Source: CAZZKJ01 sp964654695
GTDB taxonomy: Bacteria; Krumholzibacteriota; Krumholzibacteriia; WVZY01
Assembly (NCBI GenBank): GCA_964654695.1
Contig: CAZZKJ010000004.1
Span: forward strand, 1-64,000
Direction of reading: 5' to 3'
Length of the DNA: 64,000 nt
Both the position numbers and the translations under genes were made by a program. A model generated the notes under the pieces. The model saw only the letters and a list, made by a program, of their open reading frames with translations, was not told where the DNA came from and made no database searches. The stretch's first letter is position 1; each line of letters begins with the position of its first letter. Shown here piece by piece: positions 27,586 to 36,656 of the stretch.

Positions 27586-28098
27586 TCAACCGGATTCATC
27601 CAGTTCGCCTTTTCGGCATGCTTCTATAAGTTCATCGACACGGGCAATGTTAAGGTTTTCATAATAGGTATCGTTAATCCTCATGACCGGGGCAGTCCCG
27701 CATGAACCCAGGCATTCGACCAGTTCCAGGCTGAAAAGCCCGTCAGCGCTGCGGCCGTCTTCATCGATCCCCAGTCCGGATTGCACATGCATGATGATAT
27801 CCTCCGCTCCGAGGAGCGAACAAGAAAGGTTCCTGCAGAGCTGGAGATGATATCTGCCCACGGGTTCCCGGTGAAACATGGTGTAGAATTCCGCCACTGC
27901 GAGCACATGCACCGGCGACAGGGCCAGTCGGCCGGCGACGTATTCGAGAACATCATCGGAAAGGTTTCCGAACTGTTTCTGAGCTATCCATAAAACCGGC
28001 AGCAGTGCGGCACTTTTCTCGGGATACCTAGCAACGGTTTCCTTGAACAGCATTTCGCTTTTTGCGTCAAAAGCCGGTATTGAAGATGTCTTTTTCAA
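27586..28098 (-). CDS. nuoE: NADH-quinone oxidoreductase subunit E
   Basis: 170 residues. [2Fe-2S] (N1a) ligands are C-x4-C in QLCRNLSCSL and C-x3-C in ECLGSCGTAP. The start is a TTG at 28098 with AAGGA about eight bases upstream; no in-frame ATG gives a full N-terminal helical domain. FGNLSDDVLEYVAGRL and FYTMFHREPVGRYHLQLC match the thioredoxin-like fold. Forms the NADH dehydrogenase module with nuoF. Confidence 0.96.
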   Translation of the reverse strand: MKKTSSIPAFDAKSEMLFKETVARYPEKSAALLPVLWIAQKQFGNLSDDVLEYVAGRLALSPVHVLAVAEFYTMFHREPVGRYHLQLCRNLSCSLLGAEDIIMHVQSGLGIDEDGRSADGLFSLELVECLGSCGTAPVMRINDTYYENLNIARVDELIEACRKGELDESG

Positions 28099-28177
28099 TA
28101 TTGATCCTTCGTCCGGGTATCATCCTATCCCGGAACAATGCTTTTATCGGGAGACTGAGTTTTTTCGTGCTTTCCGG

Positions 28178-29410
28178 TTACCGGTCCAGTTCTCCCGCGA
28201 TAATATTGAGCCCGCTCAAAGCCACGACTATATCCGCCACCAATCCTCCTCGAATGATTTTCGACAGCGAATTCATCAAGTAGAAGCAGGGAGGCCGCAC
28301 TTTTATCCGGTAGGGATGACTGCTGCCGTCGCTTACGATATAAAAACCCAGTTCGCCGTTTGGAGCTTCCAAAGAATCGTACACTTCCCCCTCAGGAGGC
28401 TTTATTCCCTCAATGATCATCTTCGAATGATTTATGAGAGCCTCCATCTGCGAATACACGTGCGCTTTCGGAGGCAGGGTTACGAGCTTATTATCCACGT
28501 TGATTGGTCCGCCGGGAAGTTTCTTCAAAGCTTGATCCACGATTTTCAAGCTTTCATACATTTCTTCGATTCGCACATATATCCGGTCGTAGCAGTCGCC
28601 GTTTTCACCAATGGGGATATCAAAATCAAACTCGTCATAATGATAATACGGCCGCGCCTTTCTCAAATCATGCGCCACTCCGCTCGCCCTCAGGCATGGG
28701 CCGGTATAACCGTAATTAACCGCGTCATCGGCGGAGATCGGCGCAACACCCACCGTTCTGTCCAGAAAAATCCTGTTCCTTTTTACCAGGCCGTTGACAT
28801 CGTCGATCGCCTTGGGAACCTCCTTGAGGGCTTGCCTGACGTCCGCTTCAAACCCGGCAGGAAGGTCCCGGGCAAGTCCGCCTATTCTTACGTATGAATA
28901 CGTCAACCTTGCCCCGGTAAGGGCCTCGATCACATTATTGAGTTTTTCTCTCGCATTGAAAAAATACCAAAAGTTCGTCAGTGCGCCTATATCGACCAGA
29001 TTCGCGCATACACAGATCATGTGATCCATGATCCTCTGGATCTCCATTATTATTACACGAATGAAACGTGTTCGCTCCGGGATTTCAAGCTCCATGAGCT
29101 TTTCAATCGTTTTGCAGTATGCGATATTGTTTACCAGAGCGCTGCAGTAATTCAACCTGTCCGTATAAGGAATCACTTGCGTGTAATGATGGGTTTCGGC
29201 AATTTTTTCAAATCCCCGGTGGAGAAATCCAATCTCGACCGCGGCCTTTTCAACTTTCTCTCCCTTAAGCCTGCAGAACACCCGGAAGGTGCCGTGCGTT
29301 GCAGGATGCGTGGGACCTATGTTCAGGAGCATGGGCTCCTGGTCAAGATCGCCGAGCAAAGTTTCATCCGGTTCTGCGGGAATACCGGTGATTTTTTTCT
29401 CTTCGTTCAT
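28178..29410 (-). CDS. nuoD: NADH-quinone oxidoreductase subunit D
   Basis: 410 residues from ATG 29410 (MNEEKKITG), with GAGGCGG upstream; a frame extension to 29443 overlaps nuoC and is not needed. 49-kDa subunit, part of the quinone pocket with nuoB and nuoH: LLNIGPTHPATHGTFRVFC (with the conserved His pair), EIGFLHRGFEKIAE, YTDRLNYCSALVNN and the C-terminal SLSKIIRGGLVADIVVALSG ending in DR, as in [NiFe]-hydrogenase relatives. Thirteen bases after nuoC. Confidence 0.97.
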   Translation of the reverse strand: MNEEKKITGIPAEPDETLLGDLDQEPMLLNIGPTHPATHGTFRVFCRLKGEKVEKAAVEIGFLHRGFEKIAETHHYTQVIPYTDRLNYCSALVNNIAYCKTIEKLMELEIPERTRFIRVIIMEIQRIMDHMICVCANLVDIGALTNFWYFFNAREKLNNVIEALTGARLTYSYVRIGGLARDLPAGFEADVRQALKEVPKAIDDVNGLVKRNRIFLDRTVGVAPISADDAVNYGYTGPCLRASGVAHDLRKARPYYHYDEFDFDIPIGENGDCYDRIYVRIEEMYESLKIVDQALKKLPGGPINVDNKLVTLPPKAHVYSQMEALINHSKMIIEGIKPPEGEVYDSLEAPNGELGFYIVSDGSSHPYRIKVRPPCFYLMNSLSKIIRGGLVADIVVALSGLNIIAGELDR

Positions 29411-29423
29411 GCCGCCTCTTCGC

Positions 29424-29939
29424 CTACTCGTTTTCCAGGTCATTCACCATGTTCCTGGTTCCGCTGCACCACTGCCCTTTCATTATGGGGTAGTCTTTCC
29501 TGAGAGCGTGCCCTTCGAATTCATGATGGCACAGTATACGTATGAGATTGGGATGACCGGTAAAATCCACACCAAACATGTCGTAGGCTTCGCGTTCGGC
29601 CCAGTTGGCCGCCTGGTAGAGATCGGTCGCCGTGGGGACGCTCGGATTTTCCTCCGGCAGAGATACCTGCAAACGTATGCGAAGATTCCTCCGAATAGAA
29701 TAGAGAATATAAACAAGTTCGAAGCGCTCTTGCTTGGGCCGTCCCAGATAATCAACGCAGCCGATATCTAGCAGCTGATTGAACCCTCGCTCTTTGAAAA
29801 AAACCAGAACTTCATGAATCTTCGAACGGTCCACGGCTGCAGTCATGTCCCCAAACGCCGTATCCCTTCCGGTAACGGCATCTTCTATTTCCCGCCCTAG
29901 TTCATCAACCAGGGTTCCGAGCTCTTCCAATTCGTTCAT
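29424..29939 (-). CDS. nuoC: NADH-quinone oxidoreductase subunit C
   Basis: 171 residues, 30-kDa subunit, no cofactor. Diagnostic region WAEREAYDMFGVDFTGHP followed by LIRILCHHEFEGHALRKDYP is present. ATG 29939 has GAGG upstream. It sits between nuoB and nuoD as a separate gene rather than the fused nuoCD of E. coli. Confidence 0.96.
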   Translation of the reverse strand: MNELEELGTLVDELGREIEDAVTGRDTAFGDMTAAVDRSKIHEVLVFFKERGFNQLLDIGCVDYLGRPKQERFELVYILYSIRRNLRIRLQVSLPEENPSVPTATDLYQAANWAEREAYDMFGVDFTGHPNLIRILCHHEFEGHALRKDYPIMKGQWCSGTRNMVNDLENE

Positions 29940-29966
29940 TTTATCCTCTATTATAAGGTTCTTGGA

Positions 29967-30473
29967 TTATCCGTCATCCTTGGAGGCGGATGACCTGCGC
30001 AGGGCCCTTTCGCTGCCGATCTTGTCCTGTATTTTTAATAAGGCATCCAATATCGCTTCGGGCCGGGGCGGGCACCCCGGTATGAACACGTCTACGGGAA
30101 TAATCTGGTCGATACCCTGGATCGCCGCATAATTGTCATAAAAACCGCCGGATGAAGCGCATGCGCCCATTGAAATCACCCATTTTGGTTCGCACATTTG
30201 TTCATATATACGTTTTAATACGGGCCCCATCTTGTAATTGATGGTACCCGCAACTATCAGCAGATCCGATTGACGGGGGGAAAACCGAACCAGTTCCGCC
30301 CCAAAACGGGATATATCAAACATGCCCGAAACGACACCCATGAACTCGATTGCGCAGCACGCTGTCCCGAATGGAAGCGGCCAAAGGGAATTCTTGTGCC
30401 CCCATTTTATCACCTCTTCCACGCGGGTGGTGATGATGCCGGTTTCGTTTTTTATCCCGGACTCTATTCCCAT
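29967..30473 (-). CDS. nuoB: NADH-quinone oxidoreductase subunit B
   Basis: 168 residues from ATG 30473 (MGIESGIK), overlapping nuoA by ten bases with AGGAG inside nuoA; a longer frame to 30584 lies wholly inside nuoA and is rejected. Carries cluster N2, the last in the chain: Cys pair in FGTACCAIEFM, the third ligand in MGACASSGGFYDNY and the fourth in FIPGCPPRPEAIL. Contacts nuoD and nuoH at the quinone site. Confidence 0.97.
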   Translation of the reverse strand: MGIESGIKNETGIITTRVEEVIKWGHKNSLWPLPFGTACCAIEFMGVVSGMFDISRFGAELVRFSPRQSDLLIVAGTINYKMGPVLKRIYEQMCEPKWVISMGACASSGGFYDNYAAIQGIDQIIPVDVFIPGCPPRPEAILDALLKIQDKIGSERALRRSSASKDDG

Positions 30474-30832
30474 TCCAGAGCTCCTTTTTTCCACGCGTAG
30501 AACAGACCCAGAATAAGCATGAAAAGAAAAACCGACATCTCGATAAATCCATAGAGACCGAGTTTCCTGAAGATAACCGCCCACGGGAAAATAAACACCG
30601 TCTCCACATCAAATATAATGAACAAAAGGGCAACGAGGAAAAACTGCACCGAAAATCTTTTGCGGGGGCTGGCCGCGGGATCATTGCCGCATTCGAAAGG
30701 TTTCATCTTGGCAGGAGTGCTCTTTTTCAGACCGGACAGGGATGCTACGGCCACCAGCACGGCGGGAATCACCAGCGCCAACAGCAGCAAGAGGAGCATG
30801 GGAAGATATCTATAAGCTACCAGCATAAACAC
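30464..30832 (-). CDS. nuoA: NADH-quinone oxidoreductase subunit A
   Basis: 122 residues, three membrane helices. Conserved FECGNDP and FDVETVFIFPWAV (with the acidic residues in the second helix) are diagnostic. First gene of the thirteen-gene nuo cluster, preceded by a 311-base non-coding gap. Confidence 0.97.
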   Translation of the reverse strand: MFMLVAYRYLPMLLLLLLALVIPAVLVAVASLSGLKKSTPAKMKPFECGNDPAASPRKRFSVQFFLVALLFIIFDVETVFIFPWAVIFRKLGLYGFIEMSVFLFMLILGLFYAWKKGALEWE

Positions 30833-31143
30833 TATCTATCAGTTGATCCGGTGCGATGAGAAGACAAGCGGCTTCGCGGTCCGGATATAATCGATCTGAT
30901 CCAGCCGGTCCAGAGGGCGCCCGCGGGACAAAACCCCTTTGTAAAATCTTTCACAAATACTCGTTGAGCCAACGTATCCTTTTCAATCGCATAAGTCAAG
31001 TGAATTCAGGCACCGCGCGGGTTCGCACGTTTTCATAAAGGATTTATTGGCCGCTGACATAAAAGCATATCCGAGTCCGAGCCTGATGCAGATCGAAACC
31101 CGGGTCTTGCAGTCAGCTCATTCGGTGAACCTATAAAGCATTC
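30833..31143. other. Intergenic region upstream of nuoA, 311 bases
   Basis: No convincing ORF. It separates the minus-strand methyltransferase gene from the nuo operon and most likely contains the nuo promoter (candidate below). No terminator hairpin with a T-run was found, so read-through from the methyltransferase gene is possible. Confidence 0.5.
30971..30999 (-). promoter_or_regulatory. Candidate sigma-70-type promoter for the nuo operon
   Basis: On the minus strand TTGACT (30999-30994), 17 bases, then TACGTT (30976-30971). The -35 box is 5 of 6 to consensus and the -10 box only 3 of 6. It lies about 140 bases before nuoA. Confidence 0.3.
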
Positions 31144-32088
31144 TCAGACGGGCGTAAGTATAAAGATAAAGTCGAGGCCGTATTTCCATAGTCCGGGCAG
31201 CATGGCGAGCTCGCTCGAAAAAAAACGCCAACGGTAATAGATGTCGGGGCGCCTCTGTTGATTCGAACGGGCCGCGGCCTTCACGGGCATATCACCGGAA
31301 AAGGGAGCATTCCGTGCATGATTCTCGCGCCAGGCTTTCTTCCTTGGAATAATGCCCGCGTTTCTCAACCCCCTTTTGAATCCATATGTTTTCTTTTTTA
31401 CAATCTTGAATTCCGCGCGTTCTATCATGTACAAAAGAGTCTTTGCCGGAAAAAAGAATATGTGACCCTTATGGCTGAAGGCCGGCTTCCCCTCCTGCGC
31501 ACAGTAATCGATCAGTGTGCGCGAATCGTTCAATCCGTTTGGAACGGAGAGCCTTATCATGCCGCCGGGCTTGAGAAGCGTCCTGCAGATTGTCAACATT
31601 CCGAACGGATCACGGACATGCTCTAATACATTGTTAATATTGATAAAATCGAAAGCCTCATGTTCAAAACCGGCTTCGTCAAGCTCTCCGTTGTAGACAT
31701 CCAGTCCCAGTTCCTCGCGGGCGTTTCGGGCCGCGCTTCCACCGAATTCCAAACCCATGACCTTCCAGCCGCAGCTGTCGCGTATTCCTTTCAGAAAGAA
31801 TCCTTCAGCGCAGCCTATGTCCAGGAATGTTCCGTTCTTTTTCCACTGTGTCAGCCGGCGGGAAAAAACCCGCCCTTTGCCTTCTTCCCTGCCCGGATCA
31901 AAATCGTAATACGAAGCCGAGTAAAAAGCGGACAGCTCGGCGCGCGTTGGGAGCGGGCTGAAGCCGATTACACCGCAGGAGCCGCACCTCGATATATCGA
32001 AGGCGCCTGCAGCATCGAGACGCGCCGCGCCCAGAATCTTGAATTCATCTCCGCCGCATATCGAGCATTTGTCCATGATAGTGTTCAC
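31144..32088 (-). CDS. SAM-dependent methyltransferase with N-terminal zinc-ribbon
   Basis: 314 residues. The N-terminus has two CxxC pairs (CSICGG at residues 8-11 region and CGSCG at ~36-39) spaced like a small zinc ribbon. Residues ~85-200 are a class I methyltransferase: FLDIGCAEGFFLKGI is the SAM-binding motif I, VMGLEFGG motif II, and INNVLEHVRDP plus LLKPGGMIRLSVPNG follow. This matches the Methyltransf_23 family often acting on sugars, lipids or secondary metabolites; substrate unknown. The basic region ~250-290 is atypical. ATG 32088 is the first of two close starts (the other at 32076). Confidence 0.85.
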   Translation of the reverse strand: MNTIMDKCSICGGDEFKILGAARLDAAGAFDISRCGSCGVIGFSPLPTRAELSAFYSASYYDFDPGREEGKGRVFSRRLTQWKKNGTFLDIGCAEGFFLKGIRDSCGWKVMGLEFGGSAARNAREELGLDVYNGELDEAGFEHEAFDFININNVLEHVRDPFGMLTICRTLLKPGGMIRLSVPNGLNDSRTLIDYCAQEGKPAFSHKGHIFFFPAKTLLYMIERAEFKIVKKKTYGFKRGLRNAGIIPRKKAWRENHARNAPFSGDMPVKAAARSNQQRRPDIYYRWRFFSSELAMLPGLWKYGLDFIFILTPV

Positions 32089-32162
32089 TTTATATTTCCG
32101 TGAGAATTGGTTATAGTATTATAATTCATATTCGCTTCAATTTCTAACAGGATAAACGAAAC

Positions 32163-32849
32163 ATGGCTTACAACAAGCGGCTGGGAGTATTCGTTAAAAT
32201 CCCCGAGAGCGGAAGCGTAAAAACCCGGCTGGTTCCCCCCCTGTCCGCTGGTGAAGCGGCAGATTTGTCTCTCGCTTTCATACGGGATTTTTTCGAGCGT
32301 CTCTCGAGATTGAAAAAGCTGCAGGCGACTGTATTTTTCACCGGCGCCGATTCCTCAATAATAGAACCATACATTCCCGAAAATTTCTCAATGGAGCCTC
32401 AGAAGGGAGAAAATCTGGGACAAAAGCTCAAGAGCGCCTTCAGTCACATGCTGAAGGGCGAAAGCGAAACCGCAGTGATCGTCGGAACCGACAGCCCCGA
32501 TATGCCGTTGAGGTACATAAAAAGAGCCTTTTTCAAACTCAAGCATAAAGACGTGGTTCTCGGACCCTGCGCCGACGGAGGTTATTACCTGATAGGTTTA
32601 AAAGCAGCCCACGAAAAACTGTTCGAAAGTATCCATTGGAGCGAGAGCACGGTTTTTATTGAAACGCTCCGAGCTGTCAATGACGGAGGACTTTCCCTGT
32701 CGCTCATGCCCCTGTGGTATGATGTCGATGATGCCCGGACCCTTGCGCTGCTCCGCGCGATGATGCTTGGGAAAAAAATTGAAAAAAGCGGCGGACTCAA
32801 GGCCACCAGCCAATTGCTCGCACGCATAACTCGGGAAAAAAAATTATAA
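32163..32849 (+). CDS. TIGR04282-family glycosyltransferase-like protein (DUF2064)
   Basis: 228 residues. It has the GT-A nucleotidyl/glycosyl transferase look: LGVFVKIPESGSVKTRLVPP at the start (phosphate-binding Lys-Thr-Arg), VIVGTDSPDMP with the metal-binding Asp pair, and VLGPCADGGYYLIGL. These are the signature blocks of TIGR04282. Often linked to exported glycolipid or arsenosugar-like genes; its true substrate is not established. The next gene starts immediately at its stop, so the two are one unit. Confidence 0.9.
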   Translation: MAYNKRLGVFVKIPESGSVKTRLVPPLSAGEAADLSLAFIRDFFERLSRLKKLQATVFFTGADSSIIEPYIPENFSMEPQKGENLGQKLKSAFSHMLKGESETAVIVGTDSPDMPLRYIKRAFFKLKHKDVVLGPCADGGYYLIGLKAAHEKLFESIHWSESTVFIETLRAVNDGGLSLSLMPLWYDVDDARTLALLRAMMLGKKIEKSGGLKATSQLLARITREKKL

Positions 32850-33587
32850 ATGTTTCTGCCGATCAAGGATATAAACCCTACCGTTCGATTCCCATACATG
32901 ACGATTGCGCTCATTTTCGCAAATGTTCTTGTATTCCTTTATGAATTGATCCTCGGACCGCACCTGGGCCGGTTCGTAGCGGCTTATGGAGCGACTCCTT
33001 ACGAACTAACCCACGGTGTTGATCTCATTGGAAGGATCGGAAGAATCGGCGTCATTCATGAGAAGGGCCCGCCGCTTCTCCATCTAACGGTGCTTACATC
33101 CATGTTCATGCACGGCGGATTTTTTCATATCGCAGGCAATATGCTCTACCTTTGGATATTCGGCAACAATATTGAAGATCTCCTCGGGCCTGTTAAATTT
33201 TTATTCTTTTACCTGACTTGTGGGCTGCTGGCCGCTGCGATCCACACTGCTGTCCAACCGAATTCCATTTTGCCAACGATAGGGGCAAGCGGGGCCGTTG
33301 CGGGGGTACTCGGCGCTTATCTGATCGCATTCCCCAGGGCCCGGGTGCTGTCGGTGGTTTTCATATTTTTCTTCATCCGCCTGATCGAGCTTCCCGCGTC
33401 CGTCATTTTGTTCTTTTGGTTTATCCTGCAGGCATTCAGCGGAGCGGCTTCGCTCGGTTCGGGAGCCTCTCAGGGCGGGGTCGCATGGTTCGCCCACATC
33501 GGCGGATTCATCTCAGGCATAGCGCTCATTAAGATACTGGCCGGGAATACACTTCGAAGGCTGAGCGCGGCGGATAAATGGCGCTAA
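32850..33587 (+). CDS. Rhomboid-family intramembrane serine protease
   Basis: 245 residues with six or seven membrane helices. Catalytic Ser147 lies in GASGAVAGVLGAY and His216 in FAHIGGFISG, forming the rhomboid dyad; the HGGFFHIAGNMLYLWIFG loop with its Asn is also diagnostic. ATG follows directly on the upstream TAA. It should cleave membrane-spanning substrates inside the inner membrane; target unknown. Confidence 0.95.
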   Translation: MFLPIKDINPTVRFPYMTIALIFANVLVFLYELILGPHLGRFVAAYGATPYELTHGVDLIGRIGRIGVIHEKGPPLLHLTVLTSMFMHGGFFHIAGNMLYLWIFGNNIEDLLGPVKFLFFYLTCGLLAAAIHTAVQPNSILPTIGASGAVAGVLGAYLIAFPRARVLSVVFIFFFIRLIELPASVILFFWFILQAFSGAASLGSGASQGGVAWFAHIGGFISGIALIKILAGNTLRRLSAADKWR

Positions 33588-33599
33588 GCCGGCAATGCC

Positions 33600-34649
33600 A
33601 TGGACATCAAAACCATTTTGATAGAAAAAAGTGCGATTCATGAACTCCTTTCTAGGCGCATTATAGATAATGCAGGCGGAGCTGAAGTCATTGTCTTCAA
33701 TCAGGGACAGAGCCGGGAACCGGCCGGTCTCGCTGCATCTGAATTTCTGAAAAAGCTCGCTCATACCCACACACTTGTTATCACCCGCCGCCGAGGAGAA
33801 TTCATCAAGCCTTTTCCCAGCCATCCATGGTATGGAAACAAAAACAAGACGGATGACTTCAGCCTGATTACCGGATATAACTGCCCGGCATCGTGCCTTT
33901 ACTGCTTCACCAAATCGTACTTCGATGATCCCTTCCCTACTATTCATGCAAATGTAGATGAAATGCTGGTCCGGCTGGAAACATTCCTTTGCAAAAACCC
34001 CCGCGCTCGAATATCCACGGGTGAATTCACGGACAGTTTGTTTCTCGATCGCGTCACTCGCATCAATGAACAATTAGCCGGCGTGGTTGCCGGATTCCCC
34101 GAATGCAGGCTTGAGCTGCGGACGAAAATGGCCGATGTCAGCCACATGCCTCGTTTGGAATGCGGGAATATAACCGCCGCCTGGTCGCTGAATCCGGAAA
34201 AAGCCATCCGGTCGGCCGAACCCGGAACCGCCGGTCTTGACCACAGACTCGATGCGGCCCTAGAACTGCATAACAGAGGCTACAACATAGCCCTAAGATT
34301 CGATCCGCTTCTCGACACGGGGACAGATGGCGATCGATACACGGCCATGGCCGAAAGAATTCAAGCAAAACTCGGTTGGGAACGTGTAAATGAAGTCTTC
34401 CTGGGCGCGCTCAGACTCAACGACGACATGATGAATCTTCTTTGCGCTTCAGGAGCGGGACGCCGGCTTATCAGCGGCGAGTTCATCAAATGTCCCGATG
34501 GTAAATACCGGCTTCATAAATACGGACGTATAAGAACGTATAAAAACGCTCTTCACGCAATAAGGCGGCTCGCCCCGAAAATACCGGTCCGCCTGATGAT
34601 GGAACCCGATTACGTTCGCAGAAGTGTCCTGCCGTCGGTCCCCGGTTAG
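33600..34649 (+). CDS. Radical SAM protein of the spore photoproduct lyase family
   Basis: 349 residues. The radical SAM cluster site is NCPASCLYCF, with Cys95, Cys99 and Cys102 (Cx3Cx2C), preceded by DDFSLITGYNCP and followed by HANVDEML, the arrangement seen in SplB. RISTGEFTDSL and ITAAWSLNPE correspond to family strands. Known SplB repairs the UV-induced spore photoproduct in DNA; members in non-sporulating bacteria have uncertain roles, so activity here is inferred. Twelve bases after the rhomboid gene. Its end overlaps the convergent glycosyltransferase gene by four bases. Confidence 0.85.
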   Translation: MDIKTILIEKSAIHELLSRRIIDNAGGAEVIVFNQGQSREPAGLAASEFLKKLAHTHTLVITRRRGEFIKPFPSHPWYGNKNKTDDFSLITGYNCPASCLYCFTKSYFDDPFPTIHANVDEMLVRLETFLCKNPRARISTGEFTDSLFLDRVTRINEQLAGVVAGFPECRLELRTKMADVSHMPRLECGNITAAWSLNPEKAIRSAEPGTAGLDHRLDAALELHNRGYNIALRFDPLLDTGTDGDRYTAMAERIQAKLGWERVNEVFLGALRLNDDMMNLLCASGAGRRLISGEFIKCPDGKYRLHKYGRIRTYKNALHAIRRLAPKIPVRLMMEPDYVRRSVLPSVPG

Positions 34650-35896
34650 TTCTGCGGCTTTCGCGTACCGAACCCGACTCTTTGAAAAAATCTTTCGAGC
34701 GCCAGGGAAGCCAGAATAATTGCGAACGGATAGCTGGGAAGGTTATACCTGGTACTGGAAACGACCAGCATGTGAAAAATAGTGAAGTAAAATATTGGGG
34801 ATAATATGAATACCGTGTTGAAACGGTTGCGCTTGCATCCCCAAAAGGCGCCGGCAATCGCCAACAGGATAAGTGTTCCATTCAAGGCCGCGGACCTGGC
34901 GGTAGGCACCCAGACGCTGTCCGAGCGGATATTGAACCAACCGGCCACGAGCTTTACCACGATCAGCCGGGCATATCCCAGCGGGTGATTTCTTATGTTT
35001 TCCAGTGCGGCTTCGGTGAATATCCTGTTGCTTTCTATCTCTCCCTTGCCCTCGAGCCGCCGTTTGAGATAATCCGGGTGGGCTTCAAGCGGGATATTGG
35101 GTTTCGCACGGGCGGGCGGATAGCTTCCAAGGAAAAGATTATAACCGGAAGAGGTAAACCCCGGCACGAAGGCATCAAACACATAATAATTCCTGGCCAC
35201 CCATGGAATATACAGCAGCAGAAAAGCCGTCGAGTATATTGCAATCCCTGCCGCCGCTTTGCGCCGGAGCTTTCGTTCGCGCCAGACAAGCATGCCGGCG
35301 AAGATCAAAGGCAGTCCCACCGCCGTAGGCCTGCACAAAAAAGAAGCTCCTGCCAGGATGCCTGCTCCTATCTTCCAGCCTATGCCTCGTTCCATCAGAG
35401 CCCTGTGCATGAAATAAAAACTCAATACTATCAGCAGCAAAAACAGGGTCTCGGTTATAACCGCGCCTGTAAAACGAATAAACGGCAGGTACAGCGCCGA
35501 GAACAGGGCGGAAAACAAAGCCTGCCTGCGTTCTTCGAAGGCACTCAAAGATATAATATAGATAAACAGGCACGTAATTGTGCCGATCACGGCCTGGATA
35601 ATACCTACCGCCAGAAAATTGCGCCCAAACACTGCATAAATCCCCGAAAGCATAAGAGGATAAAGAATTGGTCTTCTTGCCGTAGGACGCGGACCGCCGC
35701 CGGGTGTTCTGTCGCCGGGCAGCAGATTTTTATCCGACAGGCTGAAACCATTCCCGTTTAGCAGATTGACCGCGATGTCGTCGTAATGAAGCGCATCCTT
35801 TTCGATGGTCTTGACGGGCTTGATCGAGACAAACGCCACCCGCGCGGTCAGCGCGCCGGCCAGGATCAGCAGTATGTAAGCATGTTTGGACAACAT
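34646..35896 (-). CDS. ArnT/PMT-type membrane glycosyltransferase
   Basis: 416 residues, about ten membrane helices. The N-terminal periplasmic loop contains EKDALHYDDIAVNLLNGNGF, with the acidic residues used by GT39/GT83-like (PMT_2) enzymes that move a sugar from a polyprenyl phosphate donor. RPILYPLMLSGIYAVFGRN and CRPTAVGLPL follow the family. Probable role: sugar transfer to lipid or protein outside the inner membrane; acceptor unknown. Nine bases separate it from the phosphatase gene upstream. Confidence 0.85.
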   Translation of the reverse strand: MLSKHAYILLILAGALTARVAFVSIKPVKTIEKDALHYDDIAVNLLNGNGFSLSDKNLLPGDRTPGGGPRPTARRPILYPLMLSGIYAVFGRNFLAVGIIQAVIGTITCLFIYIISLSAFEERRQALFSALFSALYLPFIRFTGAVITETLFLLLIVLSFYFMHRALMERGIGWKIGAGILAGASFLCRPTAVGLPLIFAGMLVWRERKLRRKAAAGIAIYSTAFLLLYIPWVARNYYVFDAFVPGFTSSGYNLFLGSYPPARAKPNIPLEAHPDYLKRRLEGKGEIESNRIFTEAALENIRNHPLGYARLIVVKLVAGWFNIRSDSVWVPTARSAALNGTLILLAIAGAFWGCKRNRFNTVFILSPIFYFTIFHMLVVSSTRYNLPSYPFAIILASLALERFFQRVGFGTRKPQN

Positions 35897-35905
35897 TCTA
35901 TTCTA

Positions 35906-36562
35906 TCAAGGAAACATTCTGAAAACGTTGAGAAGTTCTTCGCCCTCTGCGCCGTTTAAATGATGCACATCTCCAAGAAGCTCGATTCTCGGGAGACGGC
36001 GGGGAAAGATTATTTTGGTGATGGAACCGTTCTTTATCTTGAATCGCCAGATGTCGTCGAGCTTCATTCCGAGCAGGCTTGTAAGGTAGGTGCAAATAAC
36101 GCCTCCATGCACGAAAACAGCTATAACCCCTTCCGGACGTTCACCGGATATTCTATTGATTTCCCTTGATACCCGCCTGCGAAATGCAGCCAGTTTTTCC
36201 CCTCCTTTTATATTCACACGCGAAGGAGTTGAAAACCATTTTTCCACTTCTCCGGGAAACCGCTTCTTGAGATCGGCGGCTTTGGCCCCCTCCCATTCGC
36301 CGAGATTTATCTCCCTGAGCGCAGGACTCTCTTCTGCCGGGATCGCCCCTCCGAATGACGCAAGAGCTATTTTTCGCGTATCCACCGCTCTTTTTGAAGT
36401 ACTGGATACCGCGTATGTCACATTCTCGCCCCTTAATCTCCGACCAACACGTTCGGCCTGCTCTTTGCCCAGATCGCTCAGCTCGGATTCCATGAATCCC
36501 TGTATTCTTCCCCGGCGGTTCCATAAAGATTCGCCGTGACGTATCAGAAAAAGCGTCAACAT
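35906..36562 (-). CDS. Histidine phosphatase family protein (phosphoglycerate-mutase-like)
   Basis: 218 residues from ATG 36562 (MLTLFLIRHGES), chosen because AAGG sits six bases upstream; an ATG at 36568 is too close to the ribosome site. Catalytic RHGES at the N-terminus, with SSTSKRAVDTRKIA (phosphate-binding Arg), the acid/base Glu in LREINLGEWEG, and VFVHGGVICTYL with the second catalytic His. It is intact and typical in length. The substrate cannot be read from sequence: mutase, alpha-ribazole phosphatase-like and other phosphatases share the fold. Confidence 0.9.
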   Translation of the reverse strand: MLTLFLIRHGESLWNRRGRIQGFMESELSDLGKEQAERVGRRLRGENVTYAVSSTSKRAVDTRKIALASFGGAIPAEESPALREINLGEWEGAKAADLKKRFPGEVEKWFSTPSRVNIKGGEKLAAFRRRVSREINRISGERPEGVIAVFVHGGVICTYLTSLLGMKLDDIWRFKIKNGSITKIIFPRRLPRIELLGDVHHLNGAEGEELLNVFRMFP

Positions 36563-36656
36563 GAACATCCTTCTTTATTTTGAAATCGCGATTCGCTGAA
36601 GAAAAAACGATAATAGCGAAACGCCGGCGCGGGGACAAATAAAATCAATCGCCCTT

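Noticed and set aside
29967..30584. Longer nuoB starting at 30584
   Set aside because: The added 37 codons lie fully inside nuoA and do not resemble NuoB; ATG 30473 has its own ribosome site.
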